DNA of 64,000 nucleotides from Hymenobacter roseosalivarius DSM 11622. Its GTDB lineage: Bacteria > Bacteroidota > Bacteroidia > Cytophagales > Hymenobacteraceae. The stretch lies in the NCBI RefSeq assembly GCF_900176135.1, contig NZ_FWWW01000036.1, positions 1 to 64,000 of the forward strand, written 5' to 3'. Below the pieces are notes generated by a model. That model had not been told where the DNA came from, made no database searches, and worked only from the letters and a program-made list of their open reading frames with translations. The position numbers and the translations under genes were made by a program. The number at the start of each line of letters is the position of its first letter. Position 1 is the stretch's first letter. Below, one piece after another: positions 33,729 through 42,787 of the stretch.

Positions 33729-34361
33729 ATGAAGAAAGCGTTGTTGCTCGGATTATTGGTTATTTTAGTAGCAGGCGGTTACTGGTACTACCGTACGGTA
33801 GTTGCGGCCAGTCCACAATACTCCCTCGCGCAGGCTGCTAATGCCGTGCGCACGCATGATGTGGCCGCCTTTGAACGCTACGTGGATGTTGACAAAGTAG
33901 CGCGCAACTTAGTAGACCAGGTATCTGAGGAAAGCTCGTCGCTGGAAGGGCTACACATGAATGGAGCGCTTATTCAAAGCGCCTTACGGCTACTGAAGCC
34001 TCAACTGGCGCAATCGGCGCGACAGGAAGTGAGACGCTACATTGAGACGGGCTCGGCGGAACAGGCAGCGGCTGGGGGGCAAAATATCGGCGGAATAAAC
34101 GTGTCGGTGCTGGGACTGGCCGGACGCGTAATTGGTTCAAACCCGCAATTCAAAGGGATTAAATATGTAAATCAACAGGATGCGCAAACTTTGGTCGGGC
34201 TGGAAATCACGCAGCCTCAATACGACACGACGCTCGTTCTGGAATTGAAAATGCTGGACCAGGGTGACTATTGGCGCGTGACGGAAATAGCTAATATGGG
34301 CACTTTGATCAAGCGCACAGCTCGACTGGAAAAGCAACGACTGCTGAAGGGCAATAAGTAA
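33729..34361 (+). CDS. DUF2939 family membrane-anchored protein
   Basis: A 210-residue protein with an N-terminal membrane anchor (ALLLGLLVILVAGGYWYYRTV) and the DUF2939 pattern SPQYSLAQAANAVRTHDVAAFERYVDVDKVARNLVDQ. The remainder is a mixed alpha/beta domain ending in a positively charged helix. The role of the family is not known; it is predicted to be periplasmic. A bidirectional terminator separates it from the convergent PLDc_N gene. Confidence 0.85.
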   Translation: MKKALLLGLLVILVAGGYWYYRTVVAASPQYSLAQAANAVRTHDVAAFERYVDVDKVARNLVDQVSEESSSLEGLHMNGALIQSALRLLKPQLAQSARQEVRRYIETGSAEQAAAGGQNIGGINVSVLGLAGRVIGSNPQFKGIKYVNQQDAQTLVGLEITQPQYDTTLVLELKMLDQGDYWRVTEIANMGTLIKRTARLEKQRLLKGNK

Positions 34362-34416
34362 CGGCTTTCCCTCGTAGTGCTCGGTCATCGACCAACGATT
34401 CAACACATATTTATAC

Positions 34417-34460
34417 CACACAAAAGCCCCAACGCTACTTAGCGTTGGGGCTTTTGTGTG
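34417..34460. terminator. Bidirectional terminator
   Basis: Perfect 20-base arms CACACAAAAGCCCCAACGCT / AGCGTTGGGGCTTTTGTGTG with a four-base loop, between two convergent genes. Confidence 0.9.
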
Positions 34461-34472
34461 GGCGATTAAGGC

Positions 34473-34748
34473 CTATTTGCGGCCTGAAAACAAGAAGTAG
34501 ATGATGGAGCCCAAGAACGGGAAGAACCAAATGACCAAGCCCCAGATGATTTTCTTGCCAATTGACCAATCTTGCTTAATAAGGCTGATAACAGCAAAAA
34601 CGGCCAGCGCTAGATAAATAATCCCAGCGATAGTAGTGGTGCCATCGCTACGACGACCGGAGCAACTGCTGAGCAGGAAAGCCAGCGAAAGAGAAAGTGA
34701 CAGGGCCGCTCCCGGCAGACGTTTGGTTAAAGTGAGAAGATTGTTCAT
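34473..34748 (-). CDS. Small lipoprotein/membrane protein with PLDc_N-like domain
   Basis: From ATG 34748 the product is 91 residues: a signal peptide with lipobox (LAFLLSSC), then two hydrophobic segments ending WGLVIWFFPFLGSIIYFLFSGRK. The last 45 residues resemble the phospholipase D nuclease N-terminal (PLDc_N) two-helix module, which is common as a stand-alone small membrane protein. The function of stand-alone copies is unknown. An earlier ATG at 34811 would mask the signal peptide. Confidence 0.75.
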   Translation of the reverse strand: MNNLLTLTKRLPGAALSLSLSLAFLLSSCSGRRSDGTTTIAGIIYLALAVFAVISLIKQDWSIGKKIIWGLVIWFFPFLGSIIYFLFSGRK

Positions 34749-34858
34749 AGCAGGTGAAGTTGGAAGGAGAGATGTGCTTGAAAGACCTCCTTTACGCACC
34801 TGCTGAGGCAATAGATATGATTATGCTTATTTATATATACTAAACGTTTGACAGTCAG

Positions 34859-35497
34859 CTATTTAAATAGATAAGCCTGCACTTCATTCCAGAAAATAGA
34901 AGCTGACGCGGGTACTAATGCAAGCGTGAGCAGAATACCGTACAGCGCCCCGTAAAAGTGCGCGTCGTGGTTGATATTATCGCCTTGCTTGCGGCCTTGG
35001 TAGTAAGAATAAGCCAGGTACAGCACCCCAAAGATGACTCCCGGAATGGCAAACGGAATGGGGAAAATGTAGATGCCGCCCTGCACAGGATTAAAGAGAA
35101 TAGCCGAGAAAACCACGGAAGCCACCCCGCCCGACGCGCCCAGGCTGTGGTAGTCGGGGTCGTTGCGGTGGCGTACGTAGGTAGGAATATCCGACACAAT
35201 AATGCCCCCCAGGTACAGTAGCAGGAAGCGCCAGATGCCCCCCATCGGCCCGAATACCTGCACGAAGACATCCTGAATTAATTGCCCAAAAGAGTAGAAG
35301 GCAATCATGTTAAAGATGAGGTGCATCCAGTCGGCGTGCAGGAAACCGGAGGTGAGGAAGCGATACCACTCGTTACGACGGCGCACCAGGAAGGGCGTCA
35401 TAATCCAGCTTTCGCGCAAGCTAGCGTTCGACCAGGCGTATAAAGAAATGCCCCCCGTCAGGATTATGAGGGCGAGTACAACGTTCAGATTCAGCAT
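34859..35497 (-). CDS. Rhomboid family intramembrane serine protease
   Basis: From ATG 35497 the product has 212 residues and six hydrophobic segments. The catalytic serine lies in GASG (residues 120-123, SLGASGGVASVVFS) and the catalytic histidine in HDAHFYGALYG (about 177-187). HADWMHLIFNMIAFYSFG near residue 54 is the conserved loop-1/TM2 region. It cleaves membrane-protein substrates within the bilayer; substrates unknown. Two upstream ATGs (35539, 35674) add a non-conserved head. It lies about 145 bases downstream of the prenyl synthase gene. Confidence 0.93.
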   Translation of the reverse strand: MLNLNVVLALIILTGGISLYAWSNASLRESWIMTPFLVRRRNEWYRFLTSGFLHADWMHLIFNMIAFYSFGQLIQDVFVQVFGPMGGIWRFLLLYLGGIIVSDIPTYVRHRNDPDYHSLGASGGVASVVFSAILFNPVQGGIYIFPIPFAIPGVIFGVLYLAYSYYQGRKQGDNINHDAHFYGALYGILLTLALVPASASIFWNEVQAYLFK

Positions 35498-35640
35498 TAG
35501 AAAACAGAGAAGTAAAAGGAGAAATAAGGGAAGCCGCATTGTACGGCTTCCTGGCGCTTTCGTCGGCTTGGAGAAGGTGGAGAAACTACGCTGGGGAGCG
35601 AAATGCGCAGAGCGAGCCCAAATCAGGCCAAAACCCAGGC

Positions 35641-36621
35641 TTAGCTTTCGCGGGCCATCAGCTCCAGAGCCCATTGCCGCAGGAGAGCCTTGCGCTCGGC
35701 CGGCGCGTCCACGCGCTCCAGGTGCTGGAGGGCATCCTGGAAGTAGTCGTTGATAAGCGCTTCCGTTTGGGAGCGGATACCGAGCTGGTCGTACACTTCC
35801 GTAATTGCCTGGACCTTGGCGGCAGCGTCGGCAGTAGGCTGGCCGAGGTACTGAGCCAGCACGGCTTGCTGGGGGGCTTTTGCCTGGGCCTGGGCCGTGA
35901 GCAGCAGAAAGGTCTTTTTATCCGACACAATGTCGCCGCCCACGCGCTTGCCGAAGGTGGCCGCGTTGCCGTACACGTCGAGCAGATCGTCGCGTAGCTG
36001 AAAGGCAATGCCCACGTCGGTTCCGAACTGGCGCAGGTGGTCGGCATCTTCGGGTGAAGCGCCACCCAGCAAGGCACCCAACTCCAGGCAGAAGCCGAGC
36101 AGCACGGCCGTTTTCAGCCGAATCATATCCATGTATTGCTCGATGGTGACCTGCTCATTGGTTTCGAAATCCATGTCCCACTGCTGACCCTCACAGACCT
36201 CGGCAGCCGTCTGGCTGAACTTGCGCAGCGCCGTCGGCAGCAAGGTCGGTGGCACGTCCAGAAACAGCTCGTAGGCCCGCACCACCATCACGTCGCCGCT
36301 AAGGATGGCCACGTTGGCGTTCCATTTCTCGTGCACCGTGGGTTGGCCCCGGCGCAAGGGCGCCTGGTCCATGATGTCGTCGTGGAGTAGGGTAAAATTG
36401 TGGAAGACTTCGGTCGCCAGCGCCGGCCGTAGCACGGGGTCCAGCTTGTCGGTGAAGAGGTGGGCGCCCATGAGGGTAAGCAGGGGGCGGATACGCTTGC
36501 CACCCAGAGCCATGATGTAGCGAATGGGCTCATAGAGGGCAATTGGCTGCTGGCCGTAGTCAAGAGTAGCCAGGGCGGCGGTTATTTTTTGCGTGAAATC
36601 AGTGGGGCTCACAGGGGGCAA
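35641..36621 (-). CDS. Polyprenyl diphosphate synthase (trans-isoprenyl)
   Basis: A 326-residue head-to-tail prenyltransferase making geranylgeranyl, farnesyl or longer diphosphates. GGKRIRPLL is at 40-48, the first aspartate-rich motif DDIMD at 81-85 and the second DDLLD at 211-215, both intact. Product length depends on residues before DDIMD and cannot be stated. No ATG begins the protein: the first candidate is TTG 36621 (within TTTGCCCCC) and the next is GTG 36612. A TACCTTTC box lies about 15-20 bases upstream. Confidence 0.93.
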   Translation of the reverse strand: MPPVSPTDFTQKITAALATLDYGQQPIALYEPIRYIMALGGKRIRPLLTLMGAHLFTDKLDPVLRPALATEVFHNFTLLHDDIMDQAPLRRGQPTVHEKWNANVAILSGDVMVVRAYELFLDVPPTLLPTALRKFSQTAAEVCEGQQWDMDFETNEQVTIEQYMDMIRLKTAVLLGFCLELGALLGGASPEDADHLRQFGTDVGIAFQLRDDLLDVYGNAATFGKRVGGDIVSDKKTFLLLTAQAQAKAPQQAVLAQYLGQPTADAAAKVQAITEVYDQLGIRSQTEALINDYFQDALQHLERVDAPAERKALLRQWALELMARES

Positions 36622-36653
36622 ATTGTGTTAGAGCGGAAAGGTACGGACGTTGG

Positions 36654-36926
36654 GCCTCACCCCCCGGCCCCCTCTCCCAAAAATAGGGGGAGCCCGACGC
36701 TCGGCCTACGCGGCTGCGTCGGCTTGCGCCTCCGTAACCGCTACCGGAGGGTGTGTTCTAGTACAAAAAAAAGCCAACGACTTACTGTCGCGGGCTTTTT
36801 CTATTTACAAGGTCTTAATTCCATTGCTAGCATGGTAGCGGTTACGGAGGTGAAAGCCGAAGGTGCTGCGCAGGCCAACCATATGGCTCCCCCTCTCCCC
36901 TAGGAGAGGGGGCCGGGGGGTGAAGC
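36654..36926. repeat. Nested long inverted repeat filling the prenyl synthase-rnr spacer
   Basis: Outer arms (about 36654-36678 and 36903-36926, built on CACCCCCCGGCCCCCTCTC) pair with one mismatch. Inner 17-base arms CCTCCGTAACCGCTACC (36729-36745) and its exact complement (36834-36850) pair perfectly. A terminator-like hairpin with A8 and T5 tracts occupies 36765-36803. No coding sequence is visible in this 310-base spacer. Confidence 0.65.
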
Positions 36927-36935
36927 CAATCGTTG

Positions 36936-39446
36936 TTAGCGCCGGCGCTTACCGCCACCACCCGGACCACCACTGCTTTTGCCGCCCTGCTCAGGTCCTC
37001 GCTCTGACCGACGACCACGGCCGCTTTCCTCGCGGCGCGGCGGGTCGTTGCGGCGCTGGGCCATGGGGCGCTCATCCACTAGCTCAAAGTCGATGGTGCG
37101 GTCGAGCAGGTTGGCTGCTTTTACAATGACTTGCAGTTCGTCGCCGAACTGAATGATGCGCTTGCTGCGCTGACCGACGAGGCGGTAGTTGTCCTTGTCC
37201 AGCTCGAAGAAGTCGCCGGGAATATCGCTGATGCGGATCATGCCTTCGCACTTATTCTCCTCCACTTCCACGTACATGCCCCACTCGGTAAGGCCCGATA
37301 CCACGCCCTTGAACTGCTCGCCTACGCGGGCGGCCATGTACTCTACCTGCTTGTATTTGATGCTGGCGCGCTCGGCATTCGCGGCCAGCTTCTCGCGCTC
37401 CGAGGAGTGTTTGCACTCTTCCTCCACGGCCTCAGCTTCCACATTTTTGCCCCCCTGCAGGTAATGTTCCAGCAGGCGGTGCGCCATCATGTCGGGGTAG
37501 CGACGGATGGGCGAGGTGAAATGCGAATAGTGGTCGAAGGCCAGACCGAAGTGGCCCAGCGGTTCGGTGGTGTACTTGGCCTTGGCCATGGTCCGAATAG
37601 CCAGGGTCTGAATCACGTTCTGCTCGGGCTTGCCCACCACGTCTTCCGACAGGCTGTTCAACTCGTTGCTAAGCTTCTTGGGGTTGTCCAGATTCAGATC
37701 ATGACCGAACTTTTTGGCGAACAAAGCGAAGTTCTGCAAGCGGTCAGCATCGGGGGCATCGTGAGTACGATACACCATGGTGAAGCGCGGCTTGGTCTTC
37801 TTTTTCTGGAACACGAAGTCGGCCACCTTGCGATTGGCCAGCAGCATAAACTCCTCAATGAGCTTGTGCGCATCCTGGCGCTCCTTCACGTACACACCCA
37901 CCGGCTTACCGTTCTCATCCAGCTGGAATTTTACCTCCTGCGTTTCGAAGCCGATAGCTCCTTTCTTGAAGCGCTGGGCCGAGAGCTTTTTGGCAATGTT
38001 GTTCAGGGTATTCACCTCCTCGGCAAGGTCACCCTCACCGGTTTCGATGCGCTCCTGGGCGTCGCCGTAGGCAAAGCGCCGGTCGGAGTGAATAACGGTT
38101 TTGCCAAACCACGAGTCGTAGAGCTTGCCGTTTTCGTCCAGCTCAAACACAGCCGAAAAGGTCAGCTTGTCTTCATTCGGCCGCAATGAGCATAGACCAT
38201 TTGACAGGCGCTCGGGCAGCATCGGAATCACGCGGTCGACCAGGTAAACCGAAGTCGCGCGGTGGCGGGCTTCCCGCTCCAGCATCGACTCGGGCCGCAC
38301 GTAGTGGGTCACGTCGGCAATGTGAACACCGATTTCCCAGTGGCCGTTTTCCAGCTTTTGGATGGATAGCGCGTCGTCAAAGTCCTTGGCGTCGGCGGGG
38401 TCAATGGTGAAGGTGGTGATGGCACGGAAGTCGCGGCGGCGGGCAATTTCTTCTTCCTTAATGCGGTCCGAAATGCCTTCCGACTCTTCTTCCACATCCT
38501 GGGGAAACTCAAACGGCAGCCCGAACTCCGCCATGATGGCGTTGATCTCGGCCTCGTTCTCGCCGGCCTGTCCAAAGGAGCGCACGATTTCGCCCACTGG
38601 CTGGCGGCCGGGGTCGTCGGGCCACTCCGTGATGCGCACGAGTACCTTCTCGCCGCTACGGGCGTCGTTGAGGCCTTCGTGGGGCACAAATACGTCGAAG
38701 TACATCTTGCGGTGGTCGGGCGATACGAAGCCGAAGCCGGCGTTCTGCACCGTCAGCTGGCCCACTACTTCCTCCCGCTCCCGCTTGAGTACTTCCACCA
38801 CGTCGCCCACCGGCCGGCCGTCGCGCTCACCGCGCAGACGCACGCGTACCGTGTCACCGTTCATGGCAAACTTCAGGCGGTCGGTGAACACGCGAATGTC
38901 GTTCTCGCTTTCCTCGCTTACTACGAAAGCGTACTTGTTGGTGGCCAGCGCCACCTTACCGGTAATAACGTCGCCGCCCGAGCCGCCGGGCCGCTCGCGG
39001 GAGCGTTGGCGGTCATCGCCGGGGAAGTCGAAGCCAGCATCACGGCGGCGGTGTACCAACGGATCTTGTCCAAACTGGGCCTCAATGGCGGCGCCATCCG
39101 GCCGGGATTTGCCCCCCCGGTTGCGACTACGCTCGGGGCGCTGGCCGGCGTCGGGCTGCACGCGCGCGGCGGCCGGATCGGTGAGGCGGTAGTCGTCGTT
39201 CTGGAGGTGGGTAAGCTGATTGGATTTGCGCAGGGCTTTGAGGTGATCAAACACTTCGTCGCGCTGCTCTTTGGTGGTCACGCCCAAGCGGCGCGAGAGT
39301 TGACGGTAGGAAAATACTTTGCCGGGGTTGTCGGCAAATACCCGGTACACTTGCGTTTTGGTAACGGGGGCAACGGCGGCTTTTTCGCCGCGGGCAGCTT
39401 TCGCGCGAGGGGCGCGGGGAGCTGCAGATTCATCTTGTTTCTTCAT
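36936..39446 (-). CDS. rnr: Ribonuclease R
   Basis: An 836-residue 3'-5' exoribonuclease that degrades structured RNA. From ATG 39446: basic head, winged-helix region (KTQVYRVFADNPGKVFSYRQLSRRLGV), two cold-shock domains, the RNB catalytic domain with the aspartate cluster in TIDPADAKDFDDALSI near residue 360, HFTSPIRRYPDMMAHRLLEHYL near 650, and an S1 domain (GVVSGLTEWGMYVEVEENKCEGMI). The C-terminal tail is RGRR/GGGG-rich and basic, as is common for RNase R. A 75-residue low-complexity insert follows the winged helix. The start is at the first conserved-looking methionine. Confidence 0.96.
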   Translation of the reverse strand: MKKQDESAAPRAPRAKAARGEKAAVAPVTKTQVYRVFADNPGKVFSYRQLSRRLGVTTKEQRDEVFDHLKALRKSNQLTHLQNDDYRLTDPAAARVQPDAGQRPERSRNRGGKSRPDGAAIEAQFGQDPLVHRRRDAGFDFPGDDRQRSRERPGGSGGDVITGKVALATNKYAFVVSEESENDIRVFTDRLKFAMNGDTVRVRLRGERDGRPVGDVVEVLKREREEVVGQLTVQNAGFGFVSPDHRKMYFDVFVPHEGLNDARSGEKVLVRITEWPDDPGRQPVGEIVRSFGQAGENEAEINAIMAEFGLPFEFPQDVEEESEGISDRIKEEEIARRRDFRAITTFTIDPADAKDFDDALSIQKLENGHWEIGVHIADVTHYVRPESMLEREARHRATSVYLVDRVIPMLPERLSNGLCSLRPNEDKLTFSAVFELDENGKLYDSWFGKTVIHSDRRFAYGDAQERIETGEGDLAEEVNTLNNIAKKLSAQRFKKGAIGFETQEVKFQLDENGKPVGVYVKERQDAHKLIEEFMLLANRKVADFVFQKKKTKPRFTMVYRTHDAPDADRLQNFALFAKKFGHDLNLDNPKKLSNELNSLSEDVVGKPEQNVIQTLAIRTMAKAKYTTEPLGHFGLAFDHYSHFTSPIRRYPDMMAHRLLEHYLQGGKNVEAEAVEEECKHSSEREKLAANAERASIKYKQVEYMAARVGEQFKGVVSGLTEWGMYVEVEENKCEGMIRISDIPGDFFELDKDNYRLVGQRSKRIIQFGDELQVIVKAANLLDRTIDFELVDERPMAQRRNDPPRREESGRGRRSERGPEQGGKSSGGPGGGGKRRR

Positions 39447-39702
39447 TCGAAAAGAAGGTGCCGCCCAGTGGTTGTCGTTTTCGCAGGCGGCCGGAAAATA
39501 GGTAGGTTGGAGTATACGCAGGTGCGTTTCTCCGGGGTTAAGCAAAAATTAGAAGTCGCCGGAAAGGCGATTAAAAGTGGGCGGAAGTAAGTGTTTCCGC
39601 ACCAAAGTAGATACTACGAAATATTAAAGAAAATAACTATTTCCTGCGGATAATGATGGGTTATGAAATTATTGCGAGGTAGCAATTTGGCGAATCGTTG
39701 AG

Positions 39703-39806
39703 TGTAACGCGAAGCGGTGCTTCGCTCGTTGTTTAGCGGATTAAGTCGTTGCAAAAAGCCACCCAGCGTTAGTCGTTCAACGAGCGAAGCACCGCTTCGC
39801 GTTACA
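39703..39806. repeat. Long perfect inverted repeat overlapping a stop codon
   Basis: Perfect 29-base arms (39703-39731 and 39778-39806; core AACGCGAAGCGGTGCTTCGC) are separated by 46 bases. The right arm contains the stop codon of the ABC ATPase (39802-39804). The remaining part of the 355-base spacer from 39447 shows no gene; it is AT-rich near 39600-39660. Confidence 0.75.
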
Positions 39807-41748
39807 TCCCAACGGCTAGGTTGGGGGCTACTTCCGCCGCCCGCCGGGCCTGAGCTGCCCGAATATCAGAGGGCTCATCCTTGGGGATGGCACTGAGCAA
39901 GGTGCGCGTGTACTCTTGCTGGGGGTTGGCATACACATCAGCGGCGGGTCCGCTCTCCACAATCTGCCCCTTATTCATCACCAGCAGCCGATCCGACATG
40001 AACCGAGCCACCGACAAGTCGTGAGTGATAAAAAGGTAAGTAATGCCAAAGTCCCGCTTCAACTGGTTCAGCAGATTTAATACCTGAGCCTGTACCGACA
40101 CGTCCAGCGCCGACACCGACTCGTCACAAATGATGCACTTGGGCTGCAAGGCTAACGCCCGCGCAATGCAAATGCGCTGGCGCTGCCCACCCGAAAACTC
40201 GTGCGGATAGCGCAGGTAATGTTCCTCGCGCAGCCCTACGGTGCGCAGTAGCTCCATTACCTTGGCTTTTTGCTGTTGTTTGGTGCCGCCCACGCCGTGC
40301 ACCTGCATAGGCTCGATGATGGCCTCGCCTACCGTCATCATGGGGTTGAGTGCCGCGTAGGGGTCCTGAAACACCATCTGGAACTCGCGCCGCCGCCGCC
40401 GCAACTCACCCGCCGGCAGCGTAGCCAGGTCAGTGCCTTCGAACAGAATGCGACCTGCCGTTGGTTCCACTAAGCGCAGTAAGGCTCGACCCAGCGTCGT
40501 CTTGCCGCAGCCCGACTCGCCTACCAGCCCTACTGTCTCCCCAGGATAGATATCGAAGCTCACATCATCCACCGCTCGCACGTATTCTTTGGTCCGATTG
40601 AACAAGCCTTTACGGATGGGAAAGTGCACGTTCAAACCTTCAACCCGCAGCAGCACCGGCCCGCTGGTCTCGGGCTTCTTCAAGCCGTTTTCAGCGGCTA
40701 ATTTGCCCCCTAAAACAGGTGCTGAAATAGTAGATTCCGAAGCTCCTTTTGGGGCAGAAACGGCCGCAAAATGTTCCCCGTGGAACATTTTCGGGATTTC
40801 GACCGGCAAGTTCTCCGTCAGCATTGGGGCCTTATCTAACTCAACGCTAGGAGCTTCGGGCTGCGGAGCACTGATTTCGGTAAGCTGGCCGGAAGCGTCT
40901 TCAGCCATAAAATCGGCTACAACGGGTAAACGTTGCTTGCCCACGGAAAGCTTGGGCCGGCAGGCCAAAAGGCCCTTTGTATAGGGGTGCTGGGGGTTGG
41001 TAAAAATATCGAGCACGCGGCCTTGCTCCACCACCTCTCCCCGATACATAACGAGGATGCGGTCGGCGATTTCAGCTACCACGCCTAGGTCGTGGGTGAT
41101 AAAGAGAACAGCCGTGTTATTCTGGCGTCGCAGGTCGTCGATGAGTTGGAGCATACGCGCCTGCACCGTTACGTCGAGTGCGGTGGTGGGCTCGTCGGCA
41201 ACGAGAATGGCGGGGTTGCAGGCCATGGCCATGGCAATCATCACCCGCTGTTTTTGCCCCCCAGATATTTCGTGCGGATACGCTTTGAAGATCTTCTCCG
41301 GCCGCGGTAGCTGCGCGGTAGCAAACAGCTCGATGGTGCGCGCTTCGGCTTCTTTGGAGGACAGCGACGTGTGCAGGCGCAACGCCTCCACCACCTGCGC
41401 CCCGCAGGTATGCACGGGGTTGAGCGAGGTCATCGGCTCCTGAAAAATCATCGAAATCTCGTTGCCTCGCACCCGCCGCAATTGCTCATCTGAGAGCTTC
41501 AGCAAGTCCACTTCTCCCAATTCTTCCGAATGAAACCGCGTCTGACCCGTGGTGACGCGGCCGGGGGGCATTTGTATCAGCCCCATCAGCGCCAGCGACG
41601 TCACTGACTTCCCTGACCCCGATTCGCCCACAATAGCCAGCGTCTCGCCCCGGTGCAGCTCAAACGACACATCGTTCACCGCCCGCACGTCGCCGCGGTG
41701 AGAGGTGAAGTCAATAGTCAAGTTGGAGACGGTGAGAAGAGGCTGCAC
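39802..41748 (-). CDS. Fused oligopeptide/dipeptide ABC transporter ATPase
   Basis: A 648-residue protein with two complete ABC ATPase domains, as in YejF or GsiA. Domain 1 (about 1-275) has Walker A GESGSGKS, signature SGGQKQRV and Walker [13 protein letters not shown]. Domain 2 (about 370-640) has [16 protein letters not shown] and [12 protein letters not shown], and each ends in the oligo_HPY-like tail ([26 protein letters not shown]). It should power import of peptides or similar solutes; no permease is adjacent. The roughly 90-residue linker is low complexity and contains a parS-like DNA sequence. The stop lies in a palindromic repeat. Confidence 0.95.
   Translation of the reverse strand: MQPLLTVSNLTIDFTSHRGDVRAVNDVSFELHRGETLAIVGESGSGKSVTSLALMGLIQMPPGRVTTGQTRFHSEELGEVDLLKLSDEQLRRVRGNEISMIFQEPMTSLNPVHTCGAQVVEALRLHTSLSSKEAEARTIELFATAQLPRPEKIFKAYPHEISGGQKQRVMIAMAMACNPAILVADEPTTALDVTVQARMLQLIDDLRRQNNTAVLFITHDLGVVAEIADRILVMYRGEVVEQGRVLDIFTNPQHPYTKGLLACRPKLSVGKQRLPVVADFMAEDASGQLTEISAPQPEAPSVELDKAPMLTENLPVEIPKMFHGEHFAAVSAPKGASESTISAPVLGGKLAAENGLKKPETSGPVLLRVEGLNVHFPIRKGLFNRTKEYVRAVDDVSFDIYPGETVGLVGESGCGKTTLGRALLRLVEPTAGRILFEGTDLATLPAGELRRRRREFQMVFQDPYAALNPMMTVGEAIIEPMQVHGVGGTKQQQKAKVMELLRTVGLREEHYLRYPHEFSGGQRQRICIARALALQPKCIICDESVSALDVSVQAQVLNLLNQLKRDFGITYLFITHDLSVARFMSDRLLVMNKGQIVESGPAADVYANPQQEYTRTLLSAIPKDEPSDIRAAQARRAAEVAPNLAVGM
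40771..40788. promoter_or_regulatory. parS-like site inside the ABC linker
   Basis: ATGTTCCCCGTGGAACAT shares 16 of 18 bases with the 31.9 kb site (ATGTTTCACGTGGAACAT) and is nearly palindromic. The core is CCCGTG rather than CACGTG, so binding may be weaker. It lies in the unconserved linker of the ABC gene. Confidence 0.45.
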
Positions 41749-41837
41749 GGAGTTGATAAGCTAAATAAAGGGTTCGTTGGGAAAGCGATTCGCACTCACC
41801 AAAGCTAGTTAAAAACAGTAGTCGTTATGGCAAACGC

Positions 41838-41937
41838 TTGTCATCCTGACGAAGGAAGGACCTTATCAGGCTGAAACGAGTCGTTGGAACGATCATCATT
41901 CTGGCTTGACAAGGTCCTTCCTTCGTCAGGATGACAA
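41838..41937. repeat. Perfect 27-base inverted repeat
   Basis: Arms 41838-41864 and 41911-41937 are exact complements (core CATCCTGACGAAGGAAGG) around a 46-base centre. It lies between lspA and the ABC ATPase. Related CATCCTGACGAAGGAAGG spacers are familiar in Hymenobacter-type genomes, which is from memory. Confidence 0.75.
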
Positions 41938-41982
41938 CCACTCTTAAAGCGACCGTTGACTTTTAGCGGAGTAAACTATCTA

Positions 41983-42630
41983 CTATAGCTGAACGTGCTC
42001 AGTGGACGTCGGCTCGGTATCGCGGGGCGACAATACGGTGTTCTTAGGCGAGTCTTCGTGCTGAAAGAACTTGCTTTGATTAAGCAGAATAAACGCCACG
42101 CCAATGAAGATAGCCGAGTCGGCGATATTGAAAATGGGCCACAGCGAGAGGTGAGAACCACCAATCAACGGCCAGCTCATCGGCAAAAAGCCTTCGTACA
42201 GGTCCAGGTAAATCATGTCGATTACCTGCCCGTGCAGCCACGGCGTGGGCGCTTCAAAAGGGGCGTTATTATAGATTGCGCCATAGAACATGGAGTCGAT
42301 CAGGTTACCGATGGCGCCGCCCAAAATAAGCCCCCCACAGGCTAGCAGGCCGGGATGCGTATGTCGAAAACTGTGCTTGCGAATGAGGTAGGCAATAAAC
42401 GTGACGGCTACCAGACGAAAACTGGTTAGGATGATCTTGCCGTAGGGCGCGGGCAGCTCTACCCCGAAAGCCATGCCCGGATTCAGGGTGTAATGGAGCT
42501 TAAACCAATCACCGATGAGCGGAATTTCGCCCGGCATTCCTGGCTCCATGTAGGTGTGCACTGCCCATTTCGAGACCTGATCGATGAGGATAACCAACAA
42601 GGCCAGCAAGTAATATTTCCAGTACTTCAT
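41983..42630 (-). CDS. lspA: Lipoprotein signal peptidase (signal peptidase II)
   Basis: A 215-residue inner-membrane aspartyl protease that cleaves prolipoproteins after lipid attachment. Four membrane segments carry IDQVSKW (16-22), LNPGMAFG (49-56), GNLIDS with the first catalytic Asp (about residue 112) and FNIADS with the second (about 171). Its C-terminal 35 residues are a polar extension. Start ATG 42630 is preferred; an upstream ATG at 42657 adds nine unconserved residues. It lies directly downstream of ileS, a common pairing. A motif copy (42663) sits just before the start. Confidence 0.95.
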   Translation of the reverse strand: MKYWKYYLLALLVILIDQVSKWAVHTYMEPGMPGEIPLIGDWFKLHYTLNPGMAFGVELPAPYGKIILTSFRLVAVTFIAYLIRKHSFRHTHPGLLACGGLILGGAIGNLIDSMFYGAIYNNAPFEAPTPWLHGQVIDMIYLDLYEGFLPMSWPLIGGSHLSLWPIFNIADSAIFIGVAFILLNQSKFFQHEDSPKNTVLSPRDTEPTSTEHVQL

Positions 42631-42787
42631 TCTTGTGCTAATAACGCTTGAGTACAAGCTCCGGGGGGCATTTTATGCCATTTTGGGCCTGAATTGCGGG
42701 TTTTTGGACGACTTTAAACGCACCCTCCGATGCTTTGTGCGAGGTTATACCAGCCGAGCTTTTAACGGCTCGGTTGGCTATTCAGTA

